Shown: positions 43,524-52,368, counted from the first letter of the stretch. The stretch is DNA of 64,000 nucleotides from an uncultured Schaedlerella sp. (GCA_934435195.1 CAKSAJ010000011.1:29660-93659), one strand, 5' to 3'. Numbers and translations: made by a program. Notes: generated by a model not told the origin, from the sequence alone.

Positions 43524-44942
43524 ATGAATGATATTCATAATAAAGAAAATACGAGAGAAACTGACATTCGCAGCTATATGCTGGCGATTGTCATAATGGG
43601 TGTTTTTACATTTATATTTTTATGTACAGAATACTTGTATGTGAATAGAATATCAGGAAATATATCAGAGAATAAGACCGTCCTAGTGCAAAATTATGCA
43701 TTGGGTGTAAGTGCACTGGGATTTGTTTTGTATCCGGTTTTAAATCGATATTGTAAAAAGAAATATCGCAAACTTTGGCTTATAGCGATTAGTGTAATAT
43801 CATTATTTGGAATTCTGGCAATCTGTCAGTCAGATACATATGAGGTGATATTAATAGTGGGCTTCATTGTATCATTGATGCTGGGGATGTTTGGCAGCGG
43901 TGTTTTTTATACAGCAACCCATCTTATAAAAGATGACAGATATTTAGCACGTACCGCAGGGCTTGGATATGTGCTTGGAATTTTACTTCAATTTATAAAC
44001 AATAATCTGATTCCGTTAGAAATGATGGAAGCGATTGTGTTGGATATCTGTTTACTTATTTTGATTGTGCTTCTTATAAAGCTGGAGCCTCAAAATGAGT
44101 TTGGAGGAATAAAAAGCAAGCAGATTAATGAGGCGAGTTATGTAAAAGAAAAGAGGTTGGGAATTGTTCTGATTTTATTGATTATATTGATGTCTTGTAT
44201 TTTTAGTACATTAGATAATGCAGTGACGCTGGTACATGCGGCAGGGACATTTGATATAGGACAATTACCCAGAATTCTTCTGGCAGTAAGTGGGCTGGTA
44301 TCAGGATTTCTATTTGACTTGCAAGACAGAAAATATATGAGCTTATCCATGTATTGTATGATGCTTGTATCTACGATATGCATCGCAGTATTTAAATTCT
44401 CAGGTCCGTTTTTAGCCGGTCTGATCGTCTTTTATTTGACGGCAGGATTCTTTGTTGTATTTTTTACAACAAGCTTTATGGAATTATCTCTTTATATGAA
44501 AAGAGCGGATTTCTGGGCAGGGCTTGGAAGAGCGGTCAATAATATAACAGCGGCCGTAATATCCATTGGTTCTCTGAAATTATTATCCATGGGTATCAAC
44601 ATGCTTGTATTTATATTTTTAATCGGAATGTTTATTGCGGTTAGTATTATAGCTGTTTTATATACATTTCAAAGACAGCAGCTTATGGATGAAATAAAAG
44701 AAGAAAAGAAAACCGAACTTAGTGTTCAAGAAAAAATAAAGATTATTACAGAACGATATGCTCTGACACCGAGAGAGAAAGAAGTTTTTTATCAGCTTGT
44801 ATTTACAGAGGATAGCATCCAGAAAATAGCAGATAGATTATATATTTCCAAAAGAACGTTGGAAAGACATATTTCATCTATATATGAAAAAACTGGAATG
44901 AAATCCCGGGTTGGATTGATTAATATTTATAATAAACAATAG
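43524..44942 (+). CDS. Membrane-bound LuxR-type transcriptional regulator
   Basis: A 472-residue protein with about 12 hydrophobic segments (residues 15-390) resembling a transporter fold, then a cytoplasmic LuxR helix-turn-helix at about 410-470 (LTPREKEVFYQLVF, IADRLYISKRTLERHISSIY). There is no receiver domain, so this is a one-component, membrane-sensing regulator. It is in an operon with the SNF symporter, which it may regulate or sense together with. The DNA-binding motif is intact. A strong terminator follows. Confidence 0.85.
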   Translation: MNDIHNKENTRETDIRSYMLAIVIMGVFTFIFLCTEYLYVNRISGNISENKTVLVQNYALGVSALGFVLYPVLNRYCKKKYRKLWLIAISVISLFGILAICQSDTYEVILIVGFIVSLMLGMFGSGVFYTATHLIKDDRYLARTAGLGYVLGILLQFINNNLIPLEMMEAIVLDICLLILIVLLIKLEPQNEFGGIKSKQINEASYVKEKRLGIVLILLIILMSCIFSTLDNAVTLVHAAGTFDIGQLPRILLAVSGLVSGFLFDLQDRKYMSLSMYCMMLVSTICIAVFKFSGPFLAGLIVFYLTAGFFVVFFTTSFMELSLYMKRADFWAGLGRAVNNITAAVISIGSLKLLSMGINMLVFIFLIGMFIAVSIIAVLYTFQRQQLMDEIKEEKKTELSVQEKIKIITERYALTPREKEVFYQLVFTEDSIQKIADRLYISKRTLERHISSIYEKTGMKSRVGLINIYNKQ

Positions 44943-44958
44943 AATAGCCTATAATTTA

Positions 44959-44998
44959 CAGCACCATCCTTATATTTTGTGAGGATGGTGCTGTTTTT
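44959..44998 (+). terminator. Terminator after the LuxR gene
   Basis: CAGCACCATCC (44959-44969) and GGATGGTGCTG (44983-44993) form an 11-bp stem, extended by TTA/TGA pairs, followed by TTTTT. Confidence 0.85.
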
Positions 44999-45028
44999 AT
45001 ATATTAGGAAAGTGCTTTCCTAATATAT
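44999..45028. other. Perfect 14-bp hairpin next to the dispersed palindrome
   Basis: ATATATTAGGAAAG (44999-45012) and CTTTCCTAATATAT (45015-45028). Read on the minus strand it follows the palindromic repeat at 45035-45105, just as a hairpin follows copy 1 at 9 kb. Confidence 0.7.
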
Positions 45029-45034
45029 AAAAAT

Positions 45035-45105
45035 CGCTCCGCGAGGATGCGCAGTGATTCTGATAGGAATATGTCAGCTTCGCTGACCAGAATCACGCGC
45101 CAAGT
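45035..45105. repeat. Dispersed long palindromic repeat, copy 2 (inverted)
   Basis: Reverse complement of 9027-9098: identical 28-bp block ending CTCGCGGAGCG, identical 25-bp block starting ACTTGGCGCG, and a different tip. The rest of the 372-nt gap up to the surface-protein gene (45106-45314) shows only a ribosome site and no clear promoter. Confidence 0.75.
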
Positions 45106-45314
45106 TTCACGGACGTTCGATCTGAAATAAAGAAACTAATAAATTTCTTATGAAACAAATTAATAAAAAGCAAGAGCGAAATAATGCGGAAAAAGCAAAA
45201 TGACGGAACTCCCTTATATACGATTACTTATCTTATGTCTTAATATATGCGAAAGGGGAAGAAAAATTGCATCTGTTTTTGGGTGTGAAAAATACTTTTA
45301 AAGGAGGAATTAAG

Positions 45315-48300
45315 ATGAGAAAAGGAAAAACACGAGCTCTTGCGATTGTGCTTGCAATTGGTATGATTTTCACGTTGATGCCAAATGTATCAGTAAGAGC
45401 GGAAGATATGGGGCAGCCGGAAGCGGTGGTGGAAGCACAGGCTGCATCAGAAGGGGGAGTTGAAACACCGGTAGTAGAGGAACAGCCGGAAGTGGTTGTA
45501 CCAGAAGCAACAGCGCCAGCGGCAGTTGTACCAGAAGTGACGGAGCCAGAAACAGTTGTACCAGAGGCAGCAGAAGCAGAAGCGGTTGTGCAAAAGGCGG
45601 CAGAAGTAAAAGCAACTGCACCAGAGAAAGCAGAAGTAAAAGCAGCAGAACCGGAAGTAACTGCGGCAGAAGAAACAGAGCAGAAAAACACAGAAAATGA
45701 AATAGCACCATGTGGAGTGACAGATGTTACAGGTGGCTCAACTTCTAATACGTATAAGCATACATATCATACAAAAATTGATGCTACAGCAAATGTAACA
45801 GTGAAAGACGCAGCAGGAAATGTGGTTGAGACAGCACAAAGAAATATGCAAGGCGAGTTTGTTGAAGGAAATTTAAGCGACAGTGCTGTACAGGCAGAGC
45901 TTACGAGAATACAGAATGAAATTGAGGAAGAGTTTATATCAAGAGGAACAATTACCAGAGAAAATGTAAAAGGAAAACTTGTGTTTGATCATTTTGAAAG
46001 CAGTAACATTCTTGACTTTGATAATGACCATGTTAATAAAAATCTTGATGTTCATGAATATCAAGTGTATCAGACAACCTATGACCTGATTGTGCAGGAA
46101 AACAACGAAGATGAAGCTACAGTTATTAATCATGTTGACGTTGTAGGTGCTAAGCTTTCTTATGAGGCAGGTGAGACGCCGGTAGCAACTGCGACAGTTA
46201 TTGGTGAAAATGCAGCAAAATGTAGCGTTGAATATGAGTGCTGGGAAGAAGTTGAAAATGGACTACAAGTTGCCGTGTGGTATTCCAATGAAAGTCAATA
46301 TACAGCTGATATGAAAAAGTTCTCTCAGTTTGAAAGCGGAAAAACTTACAGATATTCTATCGCATTGGATGCAAAAGAGGGATATAAATTTCCATTAGAT
46401 AATTGCGATATTATTGTAGATGGAAGCCCTGTAGCAGAAGATAATATAATTCCAACATACAATGGAGTGATTGCTGTGGGAATAGAAACATTTCAGCTGA
46501 TATCAGATACAGTAGCAAAAAAGGAAATTCCTGTTGTTGAGATAAACAATGCAACATTGGAGTTTAAGCATGGTGATAAGCCGGTGTTTACAGGAACGAT
46601 ACCAGAAAATGCGAAATATTATCGGCTGCATTTTGAAGAATGGAGAAATGGAAACGAATGGACACGTTCCGATGAATGGTATAATAATGCAGAACATCAT
46701 GGCAGTGATAAAGAAATAACAGCTTTTGATAAAGATAAACTATATGATTATAATCTGTATCTTACAACATCAGCAGAAGCAGGAAATGAATGGTATTTCG
46801 GTCCGGGAACAAAGCTGAAGATTAATGGGCGCGAGTATGCTTATACGCGAGGAGAATCTGGTAATGACCAGAACTTTCCAGTTAGTCTTGAGGGATTTCT
46901 GCATCCAGAGCCGGAACAGTGGCAAGCGATTGATGTAGTGGAAATCAATGATGCAACGATCACTTGCAAGAATGGTGATAAGCCTGTATTTACCGGAAAA
47001 ACACCAGAAAATGCTCCATATATTTATCAGTTTGAATGTTGGGAGACAGAGGATGGAGCAGGTGTAAACTCTGCTGAATTCTTTGATCAGGCTTATGAAA
47101 ATCATATCACCGCTTTCGAGAGTGGAAAAACTTATCAGTATATTACATATATGAAAGCGGAATATGGGTATTATTTTACAGATGACACCAAATTGAAGAT
47201 CAATGGTAAGTTCTATGGCTATAAAAATATTGATAAAGAGATTATGGGAGATGAAGAGAGAATACCTACATGTTGGGCTTATACAGATTTGACCATGACA
47301 CCTGCAGATGAAGCAGAAGAAAATCAAGAGATTACACTTATTGATGTAGGTAATATCTGGAAAAGTTTAGACTGTACACGGCCAATCGCTTATACGGGAG
47401 AGGTAAATCCAAATTCGGAATGTGCAGAGCAGATGGAGTTAGTACAGGAATGCTGGAGTTCAGAAGGACATAGCTTTTCAAGTTTAGATGCTTATGAAGG
47501 ATATCCGAACAAAGGATTTCATTATGGATATTCAGTTAAGCTTCAGGCAAAAGATGGATTTGTATTCTCAGATGAATTTACAGGTGGAAATAGTAGTGGC
47601 TCAGTTAGGTTTATTTGCGATGGAAATGTAGTAGAAAGTTATTCGGCAAATATAGCAGATGACGGAAAAACAATTACTTTATCTGATTTTATCCGTGTGA
47701 AACCAACAGAAGGTGCAGTAGAAGAAACAGTGATTAAGGATGTTAAAATTGTTGACGCTACATTTTCTTACAAGGCAGGAGACGCACCGGTAGCAACTGC
47801 AAAAATAACAGATGAAAATGCTTCAGATTATAAAATTCTATATGAAGAGTGGGAAGAAATGGAGACAACGGGTGAAGGTTTCCTGGAACCAGTCGCATTT
47901 TGGTTCTCAAATGAAAGTCAATATAATTCAGGTATGACAAGAATTACCAAATTTGAAGAAGGCAAACGATATATGTACAGTATCGGATTAAAAGCAAAGA
48001 ATGGATGTACATTTGCTAAAACTGATGCCGGACTTACAATGAAGGTGAATGGAAACGATGTAAAAGCTTCAAACATTGATAATACAGGGGATGGTACCGT
48101 ACTTATAGCGGTAGCGGTAAAAACAATTAATGTAGAAAAAGCAGTAGAGCCTGTAACTCCGGAGAAACCAAATCCAGAAAATCCTTCTCCGGAAACACCG
48201 GGAAATCCATACAAGTTCCTTGAAGGAGAAAATAGTTCTTGGACACAGAATAGCGAAGGAACGCTTACCTTCCGTGCAAATGGAGATTTCAGTAAATTTA

Positions 48301-48740
48301 CAAGTGTAAAAGTAGATGGCGTTTTGGTTGATCCAAAGAATTATACAGCAGTTTCCGGTTCCACAATCGTTACATTTATGAAAGAGTACCTTGCTACATT
48401 ATCAAATGGAATACATAAATTAACAGTTGTCTATACAGATGGTGAGTGCAGCACAAACTTTACTGTAAAAGAGGCAGCGAAGCCACAGAAACAGGATGAC
48501 GGCAAGAAACAGGATGATGGAAAGAAACAAGATGCCGGAAAGAAACAGGATGATGGCAAGAAGCAGGATGCCGGAAAGAAACAAGATGACAGTAAAGCAG
48601 ATACAACACAGGCAAATAACAATACGTCAGTGCCAAAAACAGGAGATAGAACAGAGCAAGGCCGATTGATCATGCTGGTAGGTGTAACAGCTATTATCAT
48701 GGCAGCAGACATGATTTATAGAAGAAAAAGAAACAAATAA
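45315..48740 (+). CDS. Cell-wall-anchored repeat protein (sortase substrate)
   Basis: A 1141-residue surface protein. The signal peptide spans 1 to about 30 (MRKGKTRALAIVLAIGMIF). Residues about 35-125 are a low-complexity Val/Pro/Glu/Ala region with VVPEAT-like repeats. Five related repeats of about 134 residues start near 275, 406, 540, 675 and 809 (EINNATLEFKHGDKPVFTG, EINDATITCKNGDKPVFTG). An X2-like beta domain follows (about 964-1055), then six KKQDDG/KKQDAG repeats and the sorting signal VPKTGD (about 1105), a hydrophobic helix and RRKRNK. I use ATG 45315 with AGGAGG upstream. Ligand unknown. No sortase gene is nearby. Confidence 0.88.
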   Translation: MRKGKTRALAIVLAIGMIFTLMPNVSVRAEDMGQPEAVVEAQAASEGGVETPVVEEQPEVVVPEATAPAAVVPEVTEPETVVPEAAEAEAVVQKAAEVKATAPEKAEVKAAEPEVTAAEETEQKNTENEIAPCGVTDVTGGSTSNTYKHTYHTKIDATANVTVKDAAGNVVETAQRNMQGEFVEGNLSDSAVQAELTRIQNEIEEEFISRGTITRENVKGKLVFDHFESSNILDFDNDHVNKNLDVHEYQVYQTTYDLIVQENNEDEATVINHVDVVGAKLSYEAGETPVATATVIGENAAKCSVEYECWEEVENGLQVAVWYSNESQYTADMKKFSQFESGKTYRYSIALDAKEGYKFPLDNCDIIVDGSPVAEDNIIPTYNGVIAVGIETFQLISDTVAKKEIPVVEINNATLEFKHGDKPVFTGTIPENAKYYRLHFEEWRNGNEWTRSDEWYNNAEHHGSDKEITAFDKDKLYDYNLYLTTSAEAGNEWYFGPGTKLKINGREYAYTRGESGNDQNFPVSLEGFLHPEPEQWQAIDVVEINDATITCKNGDKPVFTGKTPENAPYIYQFECWETEDGAGVNSAEFFDQAYENHITAFESGKTYQYITYMKAEYGYYFTDDTKLKINGKFYGYKNIDKEIMGDEERIPTCWAYTDLTMTPADEAEENQEITLIDVGNIWKSLDCTRPIAYTGEVNPNSECAEQMELVQECWSSEGHSFSSLDAYEGYPNKGFHYGYSVKLQAKDGFVFSDEFTGGNSSGSVRFICDGNVVESYSANIADDGKTITLSDFIRVKPTEGAVEETVIKDVKIVDATFSYKAGDAPVATAKITDENASDYKILYEEWEEMETTGEGFLEPVAFWFSNESQYNSGMTRITKFEEGKRYMYSIGLKAKNGCTFAKTDAGLTMKVNGNDVKASNIDNTGDGTVLIAVAVKTINVEKAVEPVTPEKPNPENPSPETPGNPYKFLEGENSSWTQNSEGTLTFRANGDFSKFTSVKVDGVLVDPKNYTAVSGSTIVTFMKEYLATLSNGIHKLTVVYTDGECSTNFTVKEAAKPQKQDDGKKQDDGKKQDAGKKQDDGKKQDAGKKQDDSKADTTQANNNTSVPKTGDRTEQGRLIMLVGVTAIIMAADMIYRRKRNK
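48492..48599 (+). repeat. Six 18-bp tandem repeats coding QDDGKK units
   Basis: Six consecutive 18-nt units encode Q-D-(D/A)-(G)-K-K, the last one degenerate. They form a wall-spanning charged spacer before the VPKTG signal. Such in-frame repeats can change in number by slippage. Confidence 0.8.
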
Positions 48741-48766
48741 TGTTTCATATTACTAACGGGTGACTT

Positions 48767-48826
48767 AAGAAGGCATTCTATGACAAATCAGAAAAAAGTA
48801 TTTGTCATGGGATGTCTTCTTTTTTA
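48767..48826 (+). terminator. Terminator after the surface-protein gene
   Basis: AAGAAGGCAT...ATGACAAAT pairs with ATTTGTCAT...ATGTCTTCTT, ending in TTTTTT. A long stem with one internal loop. Confidence 0.85.
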
Positions 48827-48898
48827 GTTGAAAAAACGGACAGGTGTTTTTGTGTGGTGGAAAATAATGAATAAAAAAAAGTGCATGTGACCTAAAAT

Positions 48899-48933
48899 CT
48901 AAAAAAAATTTAGAATGTAAAAAACATTTTAAG
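48899..48933. promoter_or_regulatory. Second copy of the purine-regulon operator, before xanthine dehydrogenase
   Basis: CTAAAAAAAATTTAG (48899-48913) is the same 15-nt half-palindrome pattern as at 29245. A second A/T palindromic stretch ends TTTTAAG at 48933, exactly 7 bp before the -35, as at ssnA. Total span is 35 versus 34 bp. The second site is less symmetric than its counterpart. Confidence 0.55.
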
Positions 48934-48940
48934 AAAAACA

Positions 48941-48968
48941 TTGCTTTTTAGTTGAATTGTGATAAAAT
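48941..48968 (+). promoter_or_regulatory. Promoter of the xanthine dehydrogenase operon
   Basis: TTGCTT at 48941-48946, 16-bp spacer, TAAAAT at 48963-48968. The leader is about 97 nt, similar in length to that of ssnA. Confidence 0.6.
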
Positions 48969-49072
48969 ATAAAGAGATAGAACAACATATAAGTAAAAAA
49001 TTAACAAAAAACCAAGATGAATGTAGGGCTTCGTTTTGGATGATATGTTGAAACAAGAAAGGAGATTCTGAT

Positions 49073-51655
49073 ATGGCAACGTTTATCGTTAATGGACGAG
49101 AGGTTACCCCAACAAAAAATCAGAAGCTGTTAAGATTCCTCCGCGACGAATTACATTTAACATCAGCAAAGGATGGATGTAGTGAAGGCGCCTGTGGAGC
49201 CTGTACAGTTATTATTGATGGGCAGACCTGTAAATCATGTGTTCCGGATACAGATTCACTTGAGGGAAGAAGTGTAATCACAGTAGAAGGACTGACAGAG
49301 TGGGAGGAAAAGGTATACACATATGCTTACGGAAAAGCGGGAGCAGTACAGTGTGGATTTTGTATCCCAGGTATGGTAATGTGTACAAAAGCATTGCTGG
49401 ATGTAAATCCAGAACCGACAGATGATGAGATTAAATATGCACTCCGCAATAATTATTGCAGATGTACAGGATATGTTAAAATCATGGATGCGGTTCGTCT
49501 GGCAGCTAAGATTCTGAGAGAGGGAGTAGTTCCGGATGATGGGGAAGAAGACTGGACACTTGGAACAAGCGTAGCTAGAGTAGATGTGGAGGAAAAAGTA
49601 CTTGGAACAGGAAAATATCCGGATGACTATTGTCTGGAAGGTATGTTATATGGTGTTGCACTGAGAAGTAAATATCCTCGTGCACGTGTGCTTTCAATTG
49701 ATACATCGAAAGCAGAGGCACTTCCAAAGGTGGTTTCAGTAGTGACAGCGAAGGATATTCCTGGAGAGAATAAGATTGGACATTTGAAGCATGACCAGTA
49801 TTCACTGATTCCGGAAGGTGGTCTGACACATTATCTTGGAGATGCAATTGCATTGATTGCAGCAGAAGATTTGGAGACAGCTGAGAAGGCTAAAAAGTTA
49901 ATTAAAGTAGAATATGAGGTTCTTCCACATGTTCATACAATTGAAGAGGCCGCAGCTCCAGATGCACCAAAGGTATATGATGAAGAAGAGAATAACATTT
50001 GTGCTTATAAGCATATCAGCCGTGGTAATGCAGATGAAGCAATTAAAAATTCCAAATATGTGCTTTCACATCATTTTGAGACACCATGGACAGAGCATGC
50101 ATTCCTTGAGCCGGAATGTGCAGTATCTTTCTATGATGAAGAGGGAGACATTTTCGTTTATTCTACAGACCAGTCCGCACATCAGACATTGAAAGAATGT
50201 AGAATGTTGCTTGGAACAGATAAAGTAAAAGTACAAAATGCTCTTGTCGGCGGTGGATTTGGCGGTAAAGAGGATATGACAGTACAACATCTTAGTGCTT
50301 TACTCACATATATTACAAAGAAACCGGTTAAGATGAGATTAACAAGAGCAGAGTCGCTTCTTGTTCATCCGAAGCGTCATCCATTTTATATGGATTTCAC
50401 AATGGGATGTGATGAAAACGGAGTGATCCAGGGAGTAAAAGCAAAAGTAGCTTCTGACACAGGTGCATTTGCATCACTTGGAGGCCCAGTATTGGAACGT
50501 GCATGTACACATGCAGCAGGTCCATATCATTATGAGAACTTCGAGATTGAAGGAACTGCTTATTATACAAACAATCCACCGGCAGGAGCATTCCGTGGAT
50601 TTGGTGTTACTCAGACATGTTTTGCAACAGAGACATTGTTGAATATGATGGCAGATAAAGTCGGCATTACACCTTGGGAGATTCGTTATCGTAATGCGAT
50701 CCGTCCGGGTGAAGTATTACCGAATGGTCAGATTGTAGATGAATCTACAGGTTTAGTAGAGACACTGGAAGCAGTGAAAGAGGAATATGATGCAGCATTG
50801 GCTGAAGGAAAAGCAGTCGGACTGGGATGTGCGATGAAGAATGCCGGTGTTGGTGTTGGTATTCCGGATACCGGTCGTGTGAAACTGATTGTAGAAGAGG
50901 ATGAAAAGTTACACATTTTTACAGGTGCATCTTGTATCGGACAAGGATTGGGAACAGTACTTGTACAGATGATCGTAACCAATACAGACCTGACACGTGA
51001 TGATATCGTATATGAGAGAAGTAATACATGGGTTTCACCTGATTCTGGAACAACATCCGGATCACGTCAGACATTGGTTACTGGCGAAGCGTGCCGCAGA
51101 GCTTGTGAGAAATTCATGGAAGAAAGAAAAGCAGGAAAATCCATGAAAGATATGATTGGGGAAGTATATTATGGAGAATATCTTGCTAAGACAGATCCGC
51201 TTGGAGCAGATGTGCCGAATCCTGTTTCTCATGTTGCATATGGATATGCTACACAGGTATGTATCATTGATTCAAAGACAGGTAAGATTGAAAAGATGAT
51301 CGCAGCTCATGATGTCGGCAAAGCAGTCAATCCATTATCCTGTGAAGGTCAGATCGAAGGCGGAGTTGTTATGTCTATGGGATACGCACTTCGCGAGCAG
51401 TATCCGATTGACGAAAACTGTAAGCCAATTGATAAATATGGTTCACTGAGATTATTCCGTTCACATGAAATCCCAGAGATTGAGGCAATCGTAATCGATA
51501 AACCGGGACTGAATGTGGCATGCGGAGCAATTGGAATCGGAGAGATTACATCGATTCCAACAGCACCGGCAATCGCAGATGCATATTGTAGATACGATGG
51601 AGAGAGACGTTTTAGTCTTCCATTGTGTAACACACCATATGAAAGGAAGGATTGA
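49073..51655 (+). CDS. xdhD: Selenium-dependent xanthine dehydrogenase, fused 2Fe-2S and molybdenum subunits
   Basis: An 860-residue molybdenum hydroxylase. Residues 1 to about 155 carry two [2Fe-2S] clusters (CSEGACGACTV, QCGFCIPGMVM, NNYCRCTGY). From about 165 on is the molybdopterin domain (VGGGFGGKEDM near 396, PPAGAFRGFG near 503, and GIGEI near 823 with the catalytic glutamate). The fusion and the nearby YqeB/YqeC/YgfK system assign it to the selenium-dependent XDH/XdhD group; selenium is a cofactor ligand, so no in-frame UGA is needed. No FAD subunit is adjacent; a polyferredoxin follows instead. Confidence 0.9.
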   Translation: MATFIVNGREVTPTKNQKLLRFLRDELHLTSAKDGCSEGACGACTVIIDGQTCKSCVPDTDSLEGRSVITVEGLTEWEEKVYTYAYGKAGAVQCGFCIPGMVMCTKALLDVNPEPTDDEIKYALRNNYCRCTGYVKIMDAVRLAAKILREGVVPDDGEEDWTLGTSVARVDVEEKVLGTGKYPDDYCLEGMLYGVALRSKYPRARVLSIDTSKAEALPKVVSVVTAKDIPGENKIGHLKHDQYSLIPEGGLTHYLGDAIALIAAEDLETAEKAKKLIKVEYEVLPHVHTIEEAAAPDAPKVYDEEENNICAYKHISRGNADEAIKNSKYVLSHHFETPWTEHAFLEPECAVSFYDEEGDIFVYSTDQSAHQTLKECRMLLGTDKVKVQNALVGGGFGGKEDMTVQHLSALLTYITKKPVKMRLTRAESLLVHPKRHPFYMDFTMGCDENGVIQGVKAKVASDTGAFASLGGPVLERACTHAAGPYHYENFEIEGTAYYTNNPPAGAFRGFGVTQTCFATETLLNMMADKVGITPWEIRYRNAIRPGEVLPNGQIVDESTGLVETLEAVKEEYDAALAEGKAVGLGCAMKNAGVGVGIPDTGRVKLIVEEDEKLHIFTGASCIGQGLGTVLVQMIVTNTDLTRDDIVYERSNTWVSPDSGTTSGSRQTLVTGEACRRACEKFMEERKAGKSMKDMIGEVYYGEYLAKTDPLGADVPNPVSHVAYGYATQVCIIDSKTGKIEKMIAAHDVGKAVNPLSCEGQIEGGVVMSMGYALREQYPIDENCKPIDKYGSLRLFRSHEIPEIEAIVIDKPGLNVACGAIGIGEITSIPTAPAIADAYCRYDGERRFSLPLCNTPYERKD

Positions 51656-51657
51656 TT

Positions 51658-52149
51658 ATGGCAATAAAAAAGAAATTTCCATATCGTTCAGCGGTTGTAG
51701 CCTGTAATGGAGGATGTAGAGCGAACAGCGAAGAGCCAACATGTACAAAAGGTTGTATCGGTTGTGGCGAATGTGTAAATAATTGTAAATTTGGTGCAAT
51801 TTCAATCAATGAGTACGGAGTTGCAGAAGTAGACGAAGAAAAATGTATCGCATGTGGAAAATGTGTAAAAGCCTGTCCACAGGAAATTATCCATATTCAT
51901 GAATGTGCAAATTATATCGTAGTGAAATGTTCAAATGATGATAAGGGAGCCGATGCTCGTAAAGAGTGTGAAGTAAGCTGTATTGGATGTGGTATCTGCG
52001 AAAAAACTTGTACAGCCGGAGCAATTAAAGTGATAGATAATTGTGCGGTGATCAATGAAGAATTATGTTTGAGCTGTGGCATGTGTGCAGTGAAATGTCC
52101 AAGACATGCAATCTATGACTTAAGGGGAATTTATACAAAAGTCAGATAA
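51658..52149 (+). CDS. Ferredoxin-like protein with four [4Fe-4S] motifs
   Basis: A 163-residue iron-sulfur protein. It has four CxxCxxCxxxC motifs: CIGCGECVNNC, CIACGKCVKAC, CIGCGICEKTC and CLSCGMCAVKC, plus extra N-terminal cysteines (VVACNGGCRANSEEPTC). The C-terminal layout resembles RnfB-type ferredoxin domains. It starts 2 nt after the xanthine dehydrogenase stop, with AAGGAAGG upstream of ATG 51658, so it is the likely electron acceptor of that enzyme, perhaps passing electrons to YgfK or an Rnf complex. Confidence 0.85.
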   Translation: MAIKKKFPYRSAVVACNGGCRANSEEPTCTKGCIGCGECVNNCKFGAISINEYGVAEVDEEKCIACGKCVKACPQEIIHIHECANYIVVKCSNDDKGADARKECEVSCIGCGICEKTCTAGAIKVIDNCAVINEELCLSCGMCAVKCPRHAIYDLRGIYTKVR

Positions 52150-52192
52150 GGCAAAAGGAAAATATTAAAGTTTATGAATGAGAGACTTGTAA

Positions 52193-52226
52193 ATCTGGTA
52201 AAAATATCAGATTTACAGGTCTTTTT
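52193..52226 (+). terminator. Terminator after the ferredoxin gene
   Basis: AGACTTGTAAATCTG and CAGATTTACAGGTCT form a stem (one G-T pair) around an A/T loop, followed by TTTTT. Its 3' end touches the MarR remnant. Confidence 0.85.
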
Positions 52227-52367
52227 GATGCGATTTGCGAATTAGGGGATGGATGTTTACAGCGTGATATTTGTAAGACAACATTTATTCCGAAACAGAC
52301 AGTAAACTCTTCTATACGTAATCTGGAGAGGGAAGGATACTTGATATTAGTACACGGAGGAAGATAG
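52224..52367 (+). pseudogene. MarR-family regulator remnant
   Basis: An open frame of 47 codons with no start codon, bounded on the left by the terminator. Its translation reads FDAICELGDGCLQRDICKTT then FIPKQTVNSSIRNLEREGYL then ILVHGGR and a stop. This is the winged-helix core of a MarR-type regulator (QTVNSSIRNLE is the recognition-helix region), missing the N-terminal dimerisation part and the end. The stop is 1 nt before the MATE start, as in intact marR-MATE pairs. Confidence 0.7.
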
Positions 52368-52368
52368 C

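Noticed and set aside
45233..45711. Minus-strand frame rich in Ala/Ser/Thr and another rich in Leu/Pro opposite the surface-protein N-terminus
   Set aside because: Both are shadows of the repetitive Val/Pro/Glu/Ala region on the + strand, which has the signal peptide and ribosome site.
48492..48599. CRISPR-like short tandem repeats
   Set aside because: The 18-bp units are contiguous, in frame and without spacers; they encode a QDDGKK linker. No CRISPR array or cas gene is present in the window.
49073..51655. Selenocysteine insertion in the xanthine dehydrogenase
   Set aside because: The frame has no internal TGA, and in this family selenium is a non-protein ligand of the molybdenum cofactor.
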